Shown: positions 1-11,243 of the stretch, piece after piece | Layout: the number at the start of each line of letters is the position of its first letter | How positions within the stretch are numbered: the stretch's first letter is position 1 | DNA from: Mycosphaerelloides madeirae | Lineage: Eukaryota > Ascomycota > Dothideomycetes > Mycosphaerellales > Mycosphaerellaceae | Direction of reading: 5' to 3' | NCBI GenBank assembly: GCA_002785995.1 | Contig: NHNV01000026.1 | Coordinates: 186,001-250,000 of the forward strand | Length of the DNA: 64,000 nt | Notes under the pieces: model-generated | Databases searched by the model: none | Seen by the model: the letters and a program-made list of their open reading frames with translations, nothing else | Told to the model about the DNA's origin: nothing | Program-made: the position numbers and the translations under genes

Positions 1-614
1 GAACCACGACTATGCGTGACCTCTCTCCACTCTCTACATGCAGCGCCACTGATCATACAGAAACAGACCCTCTCGAGCTCCAAATCCATGGCTCCCTCTC
101 CGCCGACCTCTCCCTGAACACCACAGTCTCAGTCAGCATGTGGTAAGTAAATGACGCTGAGCAAGGACGCAAGACATCTGCTCATCTCCTCCTGGAGTGA
201 ACGAAACAGCCGGAAAAAAAAGAAGGAACCTTCCCCCATCTCTGCGCAATTCCCTCCGAAGCTGGGGAAGTGGAATTTAAGTTAAGCGATTTGAACCGTT
301 CGAGTCGATATGTATTGATGTCAATGATAGTTCAACGAGTGGCCTTGGTTCCTTCGACCAGGAGAATTGTTATATGTCCAACTCGAAGTCAAATCGCCCG
401 ACAACGAGACCATTACTTGTCTTGATGCATTACCGATTGCGGATCCAGAGCACTGACAGCGGGCTTTTTTTGATCTCTGGTATTGTTAGGAAAGTAGGCT
501 GCGACCATGTCGTTTGGGCTTGCGAAGATTTGGAAGGAAGAACGTACGATGATCCGCATAAACGCTTCGCAGTTCAACCAGCATCCCTGTTGAGGTATAC
601 TCCAATCACTTGGT
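1..614. other. Left edge, possible partial exon then non-coding
   Basis: On the + strand, bases 3-152 are open and end in a good splice donor (GTAAGT at about 146). The reading includes a stretch like LQIHGSLSADLSLNTTVSVS, faintly reminiscent of ML/NPC2-type lipid-binding beta proteins. This could be an exon of a gene entering from the left, but I find no convincing following exon. An 82-codon open frame at 374-622 has no recognisable features. The rest shows nothing I can name. Confidence 0.2.
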
Positions 615-2840
615 TCAACTGACATTGGAGCTACTATCCAACCTTTTTCTTTTCAATCCACTCTGACGGCGAGGACTCGATCCGCTCCTTACTTCTTTCT
701 CAGCACTGCTGTTTCTCGCCTCTTCGCCCTCCTCCTCATGCTCATCTACCGGCGCCGTCTCATCCCTCTCTATGCTCTTGATGACATCGGACTCGCCCAG
801 TGGCGAGGTTCGGTGGCTCTGTGCTTCGCCCGCTTCCTCTTCGACAAGATGCTGCTCATTTGCTGCAGCCTCGCTCTGAAGATTCGACTCGCTCATATCG
901 CTGTTCTGGATATCCAGCTGCTGGGGCAGACTCTCAAAATCATGCGTTGGTTGCATAGACTCCTCTTGAGCTTGGTCCTGAGGGAGATTGACCTTTTTCT
1001 GAGAGCCGTGCGGACCCACCGAAATCCCGACGTCGTCCTTCGCAGATTGAAGGAACGGTTCCAATGGTACCAGTTCGCCAGTAGACCGATCGCGCTTGCG
1101 ACGACGATGTTTCGGTGGGCTCCTTCTTGCCCTCATTGAAGCCTGGGTCTGAGGAGCGTCAAATTGAGATTGGCCACCGTTCTGACCAACTACAGCTTCG
1201 AGGGCGCCCGTGAACGGCCGGCCTTGCGTTTTAGGCACCAATACTCTGGGACACAGAGTTTGTCTGATTGATGGACCTTGCCAAGCGTTTGCATTAGAGC
1301 CTGGATAAGATGGTACCGAATACATTCGTGTTTGAGTATGGCCTTGAGTAAGATTGAGCTGGGGTTGACCACTCTGAGGGCTCCTCAGAGCCTCACATAG
1401 CGTCGTGAAGTCATCTGCGGGCGATTGATTTTGCGTCTGAGGTACCGATGCTTCGGGATTCATGGATTGCCCGAGACAGGGGGTATTCATCGACTCGTTA
1501 TAGACAGGCTGAGCCTGACTTGGCATCGGGTACGTTGCGGGCATATGTGTAGAGCTGTCCAGTCTTCCACGCTGCGGAGTCAGGGAGGTCGGCATTGGCG
1601 TCTGACTCTGAGGGGGTAGGAGCGAGGTGGCTAGGTGTGTGTTTTGCGGATGGTTGGGAACTGCTGTATAGAACCCGAATTGTGCTGCGTGGGCTGGTGA
1701 CACAACGCTCCCAGGAGAAGTCGCAAGATAGTCCTGTTGCGCGAATTGAACTAGTGGATGCACCATCGGGTTTGGTAAGAGAGGTCTTGCTCCTTGTATC
1801 GTCTGGCTCGGTTGGAATTCTTGCTCGTTCAAAGCCGTAGAAGTAACGGAAGGCTGCAGTCGAGGTTGGCTGCTCGGCGATGGTAGTCTTATCTCTGGCT
1901 GTCTGGCTCGCTGCTGAGATGGTACAGGTTGCTCGGCCGACTGTTGGGTAAGATTGTCTCCCAATGATGAAGATGTTCGCCCTCCTTGAGGAGTTTGCTC
2001 TGTAGCAGTCGTGATTATTGCTGACTCCGAATGAGACGCCATGGAGCCCTGCTCGGCCCTGACCTGTGCTCGATTCGATACCGACGGCACTTGACCAACG
2101 GCCTCAAAGCGAATACCGGAGGGCTTGACCGGATGATTTAGACACGGCTGCCGATTGCCCAGCATATCATCCGTCATTCCGGTGATCACAGCGCTCGGTT
2201 GCAGAGGGATACAAGCTAAATGCCCCCAGCCATCTAGCGCATGCACCGGCACGCTGACCACACCCTCACACCCAGCACAGTATCGGAAGACCTCATCAAA
2301 TCGATCAGAGTTCGCATCCGTGGAGTTCTTCTCGCGCGAGATGCGGCTACCGCAGAGACAAGTAAGCTCCTTAACGCCGAAGACGTTGATCTCGTGGTCT
2401 TTGATGTATTTGGTTCTTCGTGCAGCCGCGGCCATGACCTCGCAATACGAACATTCTGTAAGAAAGTAGGAGGCAGCGCAGATGCAGGTATCGATGTGGC
2501 CGATTGTTTCATGCTTAGGTGAAAGTTCCTGAAACTTTTGGCAAGTACAGTTGATGCACAGAGGCATGAGTGAGCGATTTCGTAACACTGTGAAAAATGG
2601 CGATGGGGCAATCGCGCCTGGGGGTGGGAGGATATCGATGGAGAATCTGGAGTTCAGGGGATAGCTCTGCTCGCGCCATTGTCTGTGGCCGCCGCACAGA
2701 TTTGTCGTCCGTTCTAGAGGTTTGTCTCTTTGGGTCAGTAAGACCCTGGCCTCTGCCTCAAACATCAATCTGTTGGTGCGCTGGTCCATTTGGCGTGGTC
2801 CTTTAGGGGTGAGATTTGTTGGAAGGACATTGACGGACAT
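615..2840 (-). CDS. Hypothetical Cys-rich / Gln-Pro-Ser-rich protein
   Basis: A single-exon frame of 741 residues that I do not assign to a family. The first ~230 residues hold several Cys pairs (CINCTC, CICAAS, CSYC, CLCGS, CAGCEG), suggesting a metal-binding or disulphide-rich module. The middle 400 residues are low-complexity Gln, Pro and Ser, probably disordered. The C-terminal part has a basic cluster (KHRRRKRDR), an acidic stretch and a final KRKR cluster, both basic clusters resembling nuclear localisation signals. The composition would suit a nuclear scaffold or regulator, but that is inference. The start is the first Met of the frame; no intron is needed. Confidence 0.6.
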   Translation of the reverse strand: MSVNVLPTNLTPKGPRQMDQRTNRLMFEAEARVLLTQRDKPLERTTNLCGGHRQWREQSYPLNSRFSIDILPPPGAIAPSPFFTVLRNRSLMPLCINCTCQKFQELSPKHETIGHIDTCICAASYFLTECSYCEVMAAAARRTKYIKDHEINVFGVKELTCLCGSRISREKNSTDANSDRFDEVFRYCAGCEGVVSVPVHALDGWGHLACIPLQPSAVITGMTDDMLGNRQPCLNHPVKPSGIRFEAVGQVPSVSNRAQVRAEQGSMASHSESAIITTATEQTPQGGRTSSSLGDNLTQQSAEQPVPSQQRARQPEIRLPSPSSQPRLQPSVTSTALNEQEFQPSQTIQGARPLLPNPMVHPLVQFAQQDYLATSPGSVVSPAHAAQFGFYTAVPNHPQNTHLATSLLPPQSQTPMPTSLTPQRGRLDSSTHMPATYPMPSQAQPVYNESMNTPCLGQSMNPEASVPQTQNQSPADDFTTLCEALRSPQSGQPQLNLTQGHTQTRMYSVPSYPGSNANAWQGPSIRQTLCPRVLVPKTQGRPFTGALEAVVGQNGGQSQFDAPQTQASMRARRSPPKHRRRKRDRSTGELVPLEPFLQSAKDDVGISVGPHGSQKKVNLPQDQAQEESMQPTHDFESLPQQLDIQNSDMSESNLQSEAAANEQHLVEEEAGEAQSHRTSPLGESDVIKSIERDETAPVDEHEEEGEEARNSSAEKEVRSGSSPRRQSGLKRKRLDSSSNVS

Positions 2841-3553
2841 CGTGGGCCGGAGTCAGTTTGTGCAATGTCGTCGTTGTTACTTGTCTATTGACGTCAACAG
2901 AAAGCCGAGCTCCAGACGAGTGAATGAAAGAAACCCTGTAGCAGAAGGTCAGCCTCAGACTCCCAATCACATTGGAGTATCTCGCCTGTATGCAGAAGCG
3001 TTTATATGCGGTCAAACACGCTGTGTATGAATGCTCTTGTTGGAATAAAGTGGCGTGCAAATCGCGAAGCCAAGGCAGCAGGTAAACATGCTCGAAGCAA
3101 CCGCGAAGAGCAGACAGCAGGAGCAGAGGATCCAGCACGAAGAGCAGACGGCACGAGCGAGACGATCCAACACAAAAGACCCAAGGCAGGAGCGAGACGA
3201 TGCGGGCAGGCATGGTCATCCTGTGCACCTCATTAGCGTTCATCATTTCAAGAAACGGCAATTTCACTTACCATTCAGCGAAAGCAAATCCCACACCGCG
3301 GGCGAAGTCCAACACCCGAGAACATTGTGCAAACGCACGAAAACCAAAGAGAGATTAGTTGTCATGTCAAAAGAAAAGTTCCTTAAAACATATCGACGAA
3401 AAAGCGATCGTACATGTCATGCTTCCCATGCAAGGCGGATACCCTGAACTCCCAAGAATCAACATCAGCATCCCCATCAACTGTCAATTCCCTCCTCAAG
3501 CGCCATGTTCAACTCCCATCCCCCAAATCAAGCATCATTCCCCCACCTCCCAT
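2841..3553. other. Intergenic, nothing recognised
   Basis: This is the 5' side of the Cys/Gln-rich gene and the 3' side of the fatty acid hydroxylase gene. Open frames here are short and overlap one another on both strands. I see no RNA gene, repeat or mobile element. Confidence 0.4.
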
Positions 3554-4776
3554 CTAAAACAGCGGCATATTAAACACCTGCGTCATATCCTTATTCTCCG
3601 GCACACTCTCAATCCTCGGTCCAACAGTCCCAAAGATGCGATCCCACAGCCTAGTTCCCTTGCCATAGTTCTGGCTCTTACGCCAGCCCTTGCGATGATG
3701 CAGATCGTGGTCCTCGATCATGAGGACGCAGTCGAAGTACTTGAGGATAGCGGTGACGGCGCCGGGGTTATGGCTGTAGATGCGCACGCCGGAGTGGCCG
3801 AAGGCTTCGGAAAAGATGATGTATTCGTGGCAGATCCTAATTAGAGGTCAGTATCGGGAGGGGAAGGATGGAGTGGTAGGGGAAAGGACATACCACCAGT
3901 CGTGGAAGCCGAAGGGAAGGCCGAAGACGTATTTTACTACGGCCCAGGAGAGGACGGGGATGAGCGCTAATTCGAGAAATTCTTGTTCACTGTCGGCGTA
4001 GGAGGAGAGGAGGGCGTTAGGGTGCTTGGTAAGGTGGTGGGTGCGGTGGTACTTCCACAGACCTGTGTAGAAGTGTGAGCATGTTGGATGGAGATGGGGA
4101 TGTGCTATCTCACTTACCATCGAGCTCATGGCAAGAGCGGTGGTAGAGATAGAACCAACCATCGAGGACGACCTGGTATAGCCCAAGCTCGATTGGCAGC
4201 CACCAAGAAAGGGATGGGGTCATGCTGCGCTGGTATGCACAGATGACCGCAAGCATCGGCCGGACATTGGTGGTGAGTTCGAGAGAGTTGAAAGTCTTCC
4301 ATACACCAACATCCGGGACACCGTCACGTTCGTGCTTGTCGCCATCGAGGTATCCATGCTTGTATCCAAGTCTACAGTTGTAGAATGTTAGCCATGCAAC
4401 TCCACCATCACCGACAATGCAGCGGCAGTACTGACCTTCGAAGGATGTGCAGCTCGTGGATAGAGTTGAGCTGCATGGCAATGCTGTAGAGCAGGAAAGC
4501 GGCCATGGGGTGAAACGTTCTTCCCGTATAGTACTGAAGGCCGATCTGAAGCGCAATCGGCCAGGCAGCGTGAAGCAGAATCCAGACGTGGGTGGAAGAC
4601 TCGCGCATGTAGGCCATCTTGTCGGTCTTCTGGTGGACAGGCACGGTCTTCGAAGGATCGACCTGTAAAATACCGGTGATGAAGAAGAGCCAGTGGGGAA
4701 TGCCCCATTCTTTCTTGTCCCATGTCTGCCAAGTGGACTTCATAGAGTCCCTTGGGCGCTGGTCGGCCCTCGTCAT
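3554..4776 (-). CDS. Fatty acid hydroxylase / sterol desaturase superfamily
   Basis: Four exons (4776-4436, 4371-4118, 4062-3894, 3836-3554) join in frame to 348 residues. This membrane di-iron family hydroxylates or desaturates lipids at the ER. Three histidine clusters expected for the family are present: HRSCH at the end of exon 2, HRTHH at the start of exon 3, and HDLHH in exon 4. The second cluster is correct only after splicing (HELDG-LWKYHRTHH). Hydrophobic stretches lie around residues 65-105 and 155-185 and in exon 3. Introns are 64, 55 and 57 nt with GT-AG ends. The substrate (sterol, sphingoid base or fatty acid) cannot be read from the sequence. Confidence 0.88.
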
Positions 4777-6758
4777 CTTGCCAGATGTCGCGATAACACT
4801 CAAAGCGTAGGAAATGTGTAGTGTAGTGTAGTGATGTATTGCTGAAAAGGAATGTCCAGGGGCAAAAAAATCGGGTCGAGAAGAACCATTTAAGAATGAG
4901 CGGTCGCCACTGATGTATCTAGATGCCTTCGGCGTTCTAGAGGAGAGTTTGTTTGGGGCAGTTGCTGACTCCACATCTCCACACTCCGAGGCGACATGTG
5001 AATGGGGGAAACCGTTTCACGTGTGCCAGAATCGGCATCGCTTTCTCGTGCAGAAAGGATTCTGGCGACCAATGAGGAGCGTGAAACATGGGTGCCGAGC
5101 ATGCGAAAACGACATGTAATATCGTGCACAGTATGGTGTTGTACTCTTTTGAAGTCATTTCTGTATATGATGGTGTGCGCAGCCGTGGCCTCAGGAAGTG
5201 ATTCACTCGTTCCATTCTGTTTCACGTGTTTCGGTGTGACCATGAGCATGGGAACAATGCTCTAGTCTGCTGAGAGGGTGGAGCACTCGCTCGGCACCTC
5301 AGTTTGAATTTGTCTTGTGCTTGCCGCCAAAGGGGCTGTGTATTTTCCAAGTGTGCAGGCACCCAAATTTCTAGACTCATCAGTGGACTTGCAAGATGTC
5401 GAAGAAATGCTAGACGAGAGCATAAGATGGGGTCGCGATCGTTTACTATCTTTGGCCTCGGAGCATACGCGTGAAGGATAGTGATCATGAACAAGGCTGA
5501 GTTGCTGGCTTCAGGCAACGAGATTCTTGCTGGAGCAATGGAAAAAGTGTGCGTGGGTGAGTTTAGTGACGGCGATGGAAACCTACGGCTCGATGACCGT
5601 GTTTCTTGAGACCCGTTGTCGTCTGCTGCTGGAAAAGTTCAGCGTCAGTCGCGCCACCGCGCCAGCCGTCACGAGGCGACAGGGCGTGAGTTTGTCGTTG
5701 GCAGGAAGGATGAGCCCTTCTTCAGAATGCGTCACGGGCGGTTGAGTCCTTTCCGCACGCGAGATCGAGACATGTCTAAGTGGCTCGGCGCCTCGCTGGC
5801 GCTCATAACAACAGCGATGCGTCGCAGGTGGCGTGAGAGTCGCGGCATATCGAAGACCAGTTCCAGCGTTTGGGTGCGTCATCCATCCGTCCGTGCCCGT
5901 TTCTTCGCCGCGCTGTTGCGGCTGTGAAGACTCTACGAGGCGGCATCGATGGTAGGCTGGCGTGAATGGATGGGGGCAGCGCCTATACAATGGCCGTAGT
6001 GGGCGATGCTGGGCGGCGAAGGGGTGTGAGGAACGGTGTAGAGACCGTCGAATCAAGCTTTCTCGCGTGTCGCATGGACGACCAGGATGCGTAGGAGCAT
6101 GACAGACGTGGTGGAACGTGTGCGATGTCTGGGACGCTGAGGGCGAGGTGTTGTCTTGATGCGCAGAGGGAGGAAATAGATGTCTTGGTGCAGCGGCTGT
6201 GTTGCGCAATACGCCTTCGCCCGCGACCAGCTTCAAATCCCCTCACTTCACCACCAAGCTCCGCCCGCCGCTCATACCAAGGTGAGCGAGGTACCAACTC
6301 CTCCTCGCACCTTTAACAATACCATTCACCGCCAACTCTTGAAGCCGGCAGACACGTGGGAAGAAGAACGAAAAGGGGGCCGCGTGGAAGAGGAGATATC
6401 AAAGCCAGAAGCAGCAAGACTGAGTACGTCAGCCCCAGTGGCCTCAGCGCTGTACGGTTCTATTGGCAGTGGAGCAACTTCATTGCTGCAATTATTCCTC
6501 GCTGCACGCTGACTATATTGCCCACCATGCCGCCGACCTCCCACTCCTACCTCAGCCTTCGTCTGCTCATTGACTGCCCTCGCTCGTCCGCGCGTGGGCG
6601 ATGGCTGAGGCGGTATCATTCATCATTCCACCCAAGCGCCTGCTGACTCGTTCGACGTTAGCAGCAGCTCCCACTCCCACTCCTCCATATGCGGGCAGCC
6701 TTATATCAAATAAGCACGGCGACCTGTCGCTTCGAACAACCTCATAATATCCGATACA
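4777..6758. other. Long intergenic region upstream of the Sel1 gene
   Basis: Nearly 2 kb between two divergently transcribed genes (hydroxylase on -, Sel1 protein on +). Bases 5580-6650 are GC-rich and full of overlapping chance frames, including a 217-codon one on the - strand at 5583-6236 whose translation is compositionally random. The last few hundred bases probably contain promoter and 5' leader of the Sel1 gene. No named element seen. Confidence 0.4.
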
Positions 6759-9387
6759 ATGGCCTACAGCTACAACAACAACTACCCGCCCCAGCAGCAA
6801 CAGCAGCAGCCGCAATACCACCCGCAACCTCCGCATCCCAGCAGGATGAATGCGACCTTCGTCCCCGGCGGCTTCGACGATGACTACTACATGCCCCAGG
6901 CCAGTCCTCCGCTGGTTGCTCCCGAACCTCAAAGGTGCGCTCGAGTCCTTCGAAACACTGCTCATACTACCGTGGCAGAAGCGTTCGCTACTTGCTCCTA
7001 GACAGCGAGCTAACTCGGCTTTGCGACAGGATCAACCCAGAGATGTCCAACCAGATAGCAGATGGCATCCACAATATGGACATCAATGGCCACGCAAAGA
7101 GCTACTCCAACGTGCCAGAAACCCGAGACATTCCCACGCCCTTCCCGAAGCTCATGAATCCTCCCCCAAATGTACCGCCCTCCGACGATGAACTGGAGAC
7201 TCGACTCGAGAATGCGCGGCAGCCTGTGCTCAACTCCAACGATCCCGAGATGCAACTGGCTTGGGCGCAGGATACACTGATGTACTGTGGAGTGGCTTCC
7301 GATGAGGCGGAGCGTGTGGCCGCTCTGAAACCCCATCAGGCAAGATCGAGTACACCCAGGGTTGAGCATCAGTTACGAAGCGACGCCATGAACATTGTGA
7401 CTTTCCTGGCGGATCAGCACCACCCGCGAGCAGAGTTCTTGCGGGGCATGTGGCTGGAGTGGGGTCGATATGGACAGCGGGAGGACAAGAAAGAGGCGTT
7501 TCGGTGCTATTCAAGAGCTGCAGACAGGGGATATGCGCGAGCGGAATACAGGATTGGTATGCTCTACGAATCGTACAATGATCCGATCAAGGCGCTGAGG
7601 CATTATCACCGTGGTGTGGACGCGGGGGATGCAGCGTCGTGCTACAGACTCGGTATGATGACGCTTCGAGGACAGCATGGCCAACCACAGGACTTCGCGA
7701 AAGGCGTGGAGCTCATCAAGAAGTCGGCAGAAGCATCGGACGAGAATGCCGCACAAGGCGCATATGTTTATGGCATGCTCCTGGCCCGGCAACTCCCACA
7801 GGTCGATGTTCCTGAAATGTACCTGGAATATAACGAGCAGCAGGCCAAACTGAATATCGAGAAGGCCGCTTTCATGAAGTTTGCCAAAGCTCAGGCCAAA
7901 ATGGGTTCATGCTACGAACTGGGATCGCTAGGTTGCGAATTCAACCCTGCACTTTCGATCCACTACAACGCTCTGGCCTCGAAGCAAGGCGAGGCTGATG
8001 CAGACATGGCGCTTAGCAAGTGGTTCTTGGTTGGATCAGAGGGCTTATTCCCGAAGAACGAGGAACTTGCATACTCATACGCCGAGCGAGCTGCAACGAC
8101 CGGTCTCCCGACCGCTGAATTCGCACTTGGCTACTTCAACGAGATCGGCATGCATGTGCCCGTCAACACCGACAAGGCTTCGGAGTGGTATCAAAAGGCG
8201 GCAAAGCATGGCAACACGGATGCTCAAGGGCGTCTCGACAGTCTTGCCAAGAAGCAATTTCTGTCCAAGAATGATCATGAGAAAATCGCGATCAACAGGA
8301 TCAAGTCACAACATGGATCTATGAGAGGCCAAAGACCAGACCGATTTTCTCAGAAACAAGCGCCGAGGATGGGTACGGTCGAGGAAGCTTCTGGATATGG
8401 CAACGGAAATGCGGTACAGCCACCACCGCCACGAGGTTCATCACGAACGCCTTATCCCGAAGACAAGGCCCCGCCAGTGCCGCTGCAGCGACCGGCCTCT
8501 GCTGCGCCCTATCCGTTGGAGGATGGTCCACCCTCGAATCACTCGTCGCCGCATATAGGAGGTGGCCCCGTCGGCGGCTTCTTAAACACTCAGCCACCTC
8601 CGAGGCCTGCAACGACTACATATCCACAAGACATGCGACCCAGCTCAGCGTTCCAGCTGAATCCTGAACTACGGCCAGGTTCTGCAGCTCCAGCGCAGGG
8701 CCCATACCCAGGCCAGAGACCTTATTCTGGTGGTTTGACTCCCGGGTATGGTGGACCTGGGCCTCGGCCTCAGACATCACAACCGTACGACCAACGCCAA
8801 TCTTCTGCACCATCATACGCCTACGACGGAAGGCCGCTGAACCCCAATGATCCCCGGAACAGACCTGCTATGGGTGGCCGCGTAGCATCAGGACCGCCTT
8901 CAACACAGGGCTTCCGACCACAATCTGGCCCGACACCTCCAGGTGCAGGAAATCTCTCACATCAATCTACCGCCCCTGGACCGCCTGCCATTGACCTCGG
9001 CTTCCAAGCGCCTTATGAGGAGAGAAAACCGGTCGTGGATCCAACCTGGAGAGAGAAACAACCGAGAAGGAGGAGAGGATCGGGCGAATACTCAGCGAAC
9101 AGCATGCCCAATTTTGATCAAGTCCCGAACTCAAGGCCCGGCTCTACTCGACCATCGCAGGGAGAAATCAATAGGAAGCCTACGCCAAGTGGAAGCGGTG
9201 CCGTACCTACGCCTCCTCCGAAAGAGAAGCCTGCTGCTCCTGCTAAACCACCGCCGAGCAAGGGGCCAAAGACGTTTGACGAGATGGGCGTGCCGGCACA
9301 GGCGAAGAAGGAAGATTGTGTAAGTATGGAGCGAAACTCACTGTGTGCGGGAAGTATGCTAAATCCCCTATCCAGGTCGTCATGTAA
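6759..9387 (+). CDS. Sel1-repeat chitin synthase activator, Skt5/Chs4-like, with CAAX box
   Basis: Exons 6759-6934, 7030-9319 and 9376-9387 give 825 residues. The N-terminus is Gln/Pro/Tyr-rich. Sel1-type repeats (for example AFRCYSRAADRGYARAEYRI and KALRHYHRGVDAGDAASCYR) cover roughly residues 175-440, followed by a Pro-rich disordered tail. This matches the Skt5/Chs4 family, which recruits and activates a chitin synthase at the plasma membrane. The last intron (56 nt) separates Cys from a 12-nt final exon, so the protein ends C-V-V-M, a prenylation CAAX motif as in the yeast homologue. Reading through the intron instead gives 27 unrelated residues. The 95-nt first intron is supported by in-frame joining to EPQ-R-INPEM. 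Confidence 0.9.
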
Positions 9388-9906
9388 CCTCCGCATGTGT
9401 TCTTTCGGTGCTACCCTCGGTTGATTTCAAGCGTGGCGTTGTGTGTTGATGTTGCATAGGCATGAGCATGAGGCATTGCATTGATCGAAGCTTTGTGCGG
9501 TGTGTGTTTCATTCGTCGAGATATGTGTGATAGCTAACCTAGGAGGAACTTTGCGGAAAATGTGAATGGGAAGAACTTTTTCTCACTTTTCCTGGGTGAA
9601 GAGGCTGTATCCTCCTGGGGCTTATCGCTCTTGCATTGAAATTGGTTCCTGCAGGTTCCTGCATGTGGTGAACTCGCCTGAATAGAAAGCAGTGGAAGAT
9701 GTTGAAGTGGTGCTGGATGTCGATTGGAGGAGAAATTCTCCCGGCGGCTGCTGTTGCATCATCGCGGCCAGCTTCCCGGCAGAATGGTCGATCCATAGAA
9801 AAGACTACAAGAAGGTATGGTTGAGCTGTCCTCATCTTCCACTGCATGTTCTTTCAATACTCCTTTCGAATACCAAGAAACATCATATCAATCGAAAATC
9901 GTCAAG
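9388..9906. other. Intergenic, nothing recognised
   Basis: 3' region of the Sel1 gene and 5' region of the aldo-keto reductase gene. No open frame with protein-like composition and no repeat seen. Confidence 0.4.
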
Positions 9907-10878
9907 ATGGGATCCGCAACACAAGTCACCAAGTGAGCAACTCAAATCGAATGACATACCTAGTGCATGACTGATGAAGACTTTAGGCGCACGTACAAGC
10001 TCAACACTGGAGCAGAGATTCCTGCAGTTGGTCTTGGGACATGGCAATCGCCTCCCGGCCAGGTTGAGAAGGCTGTCGAAGCAGCTCTCAAGCATGGCTA
10101 CAGGCACATCGACACTGCTGCAGCGTACGGCAACGAAGCTGAAGTAGGCGCTGGCTGGAAAGCATCGGGTGTTCCAAGAGAGCAATTCTTCTTGACCACA
10201 AAGCTCAACAACCCAGACCAAGGCCGTGCCGCCGAAGCAATCGACGAATCGCTGAAAAAGCTCGGAACAGACTACGTCGACCTCTACCTCATGCACTGGC
10301 CTCAACCCGTCGATCCAAGCGACGCGAGCGGGAAGAAAGCTCTGGCCGACTGGGACTTCAAGAAGACCTGGGCAGAGCTGCAAAAAATCCACGCGAGCGG
10401 AAAGGCAAAGGCAATCGGCGTTTCGAATTTCAGCAAGCACCACCTGGAACAGCTCTTCGCCGACTCATCTTTCAAAGTCACACCTGCGGTCAACCAGGTC
10501 GAGATCCACCCTTGCTACCCATCTTTCAAGCTGTACGATTACAACACTTCGAAGGGCATCCACACGACTGCCTACTCATGCTTGGGCTCGACGGATTCCC
10601 CACTATACAAGAACGAGACACTGGCGAAGCTGGCGGAGAGCAAGGGCAAGACTGTGCAGCAGGTTTTGTTGCAGTGGGGGCTGAGTCGGGGATACTCGGT
10701 GATTCCTAAGTCGACGAGTCCGGCTAGGATCGAGGCGAACTTTGATCTTGACGGGTGGGAGTTGAGCAAGGAGGAGATTGAGACTATCAGCTCGATTAAG
10801 GAGAGGTTTAAGGTGTGCGATGGGACTTTCTTGCCGAATGATGGGAAGGACGCGAAGTTGTTCGTTGAGGACGAGTGA
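9907..10878 (+). CDS. Aldo-keto reductase
   Basis: Exons 9907-9932 and 9987-10878 give 305 residues. The 26-nt first exon (MGSATQVTK) is chosen because it joins in frame to RTYKLNTGAEIPAVGLGTWQ, the family's first beta strands. The NADPH-dependent AKR catalytic tetrad is complete: Asp51 and Tyr56 in DTAAAYGNE, Lys81 in TTKLNN and His112 in YLMHWPQP. The GVSNFS and IPKSTSPARI segments typical of cofactor binding are also there. Such enzymes reduce aldehydes or sugars in the cytosol; glycerol dehydrogenase or xylose-reductase-like roles are both possible. The length is normal for the family. Confidence 0.92.
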
Positions 10879-11243
10879 TTGATCGCGCCTGCATAGAATA
10901 CAATATGAAGAGCAAGCTTCTTTGACGAGCTCAAGCACATGATCATAACCTCGTGATCGTCAGGTAGGTAAAAGGGTGGCTGACGACGATCATCAAGGTA
11001 CAGCGGCCCGCACGCATGTGGACCCTCGAGCATGTGGCTTGGGCTTGGCGGGACATTTCGTTGTCCTCCCTTACAAGGCCTGCCTCTCTTTCTATCTCTC
11101 TCTCCCCCGCCGACACCACCGCGACCGGCTGCGCTCTCAGCTGACACGTCTCGTCAACGCCCTCCCTGAGTGGATTTTACTATCTAACTCAGCCATACAA
11201 GACTGCAGCTGCCTGGATCCCCAGTCAACACTCAAAGCGCAAC
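10879..11243. other. Intergenic, eIF2A promoter side
   Basis: Pyrimidine-rich runs (CTCTCTTTCTATCTCTCTCT around 11088-11107) lie shortly before the eIF2A start, a common feature of strongly expressed fungal genes. Nothing else seen. Confidence 0.35.

Noticed and set aside
5583..6236. 217-codon frame on the - strand
   Set aside because: Random-looking composition in a GC-rich region, with equally long overlapping frames on the other strand; no motif.
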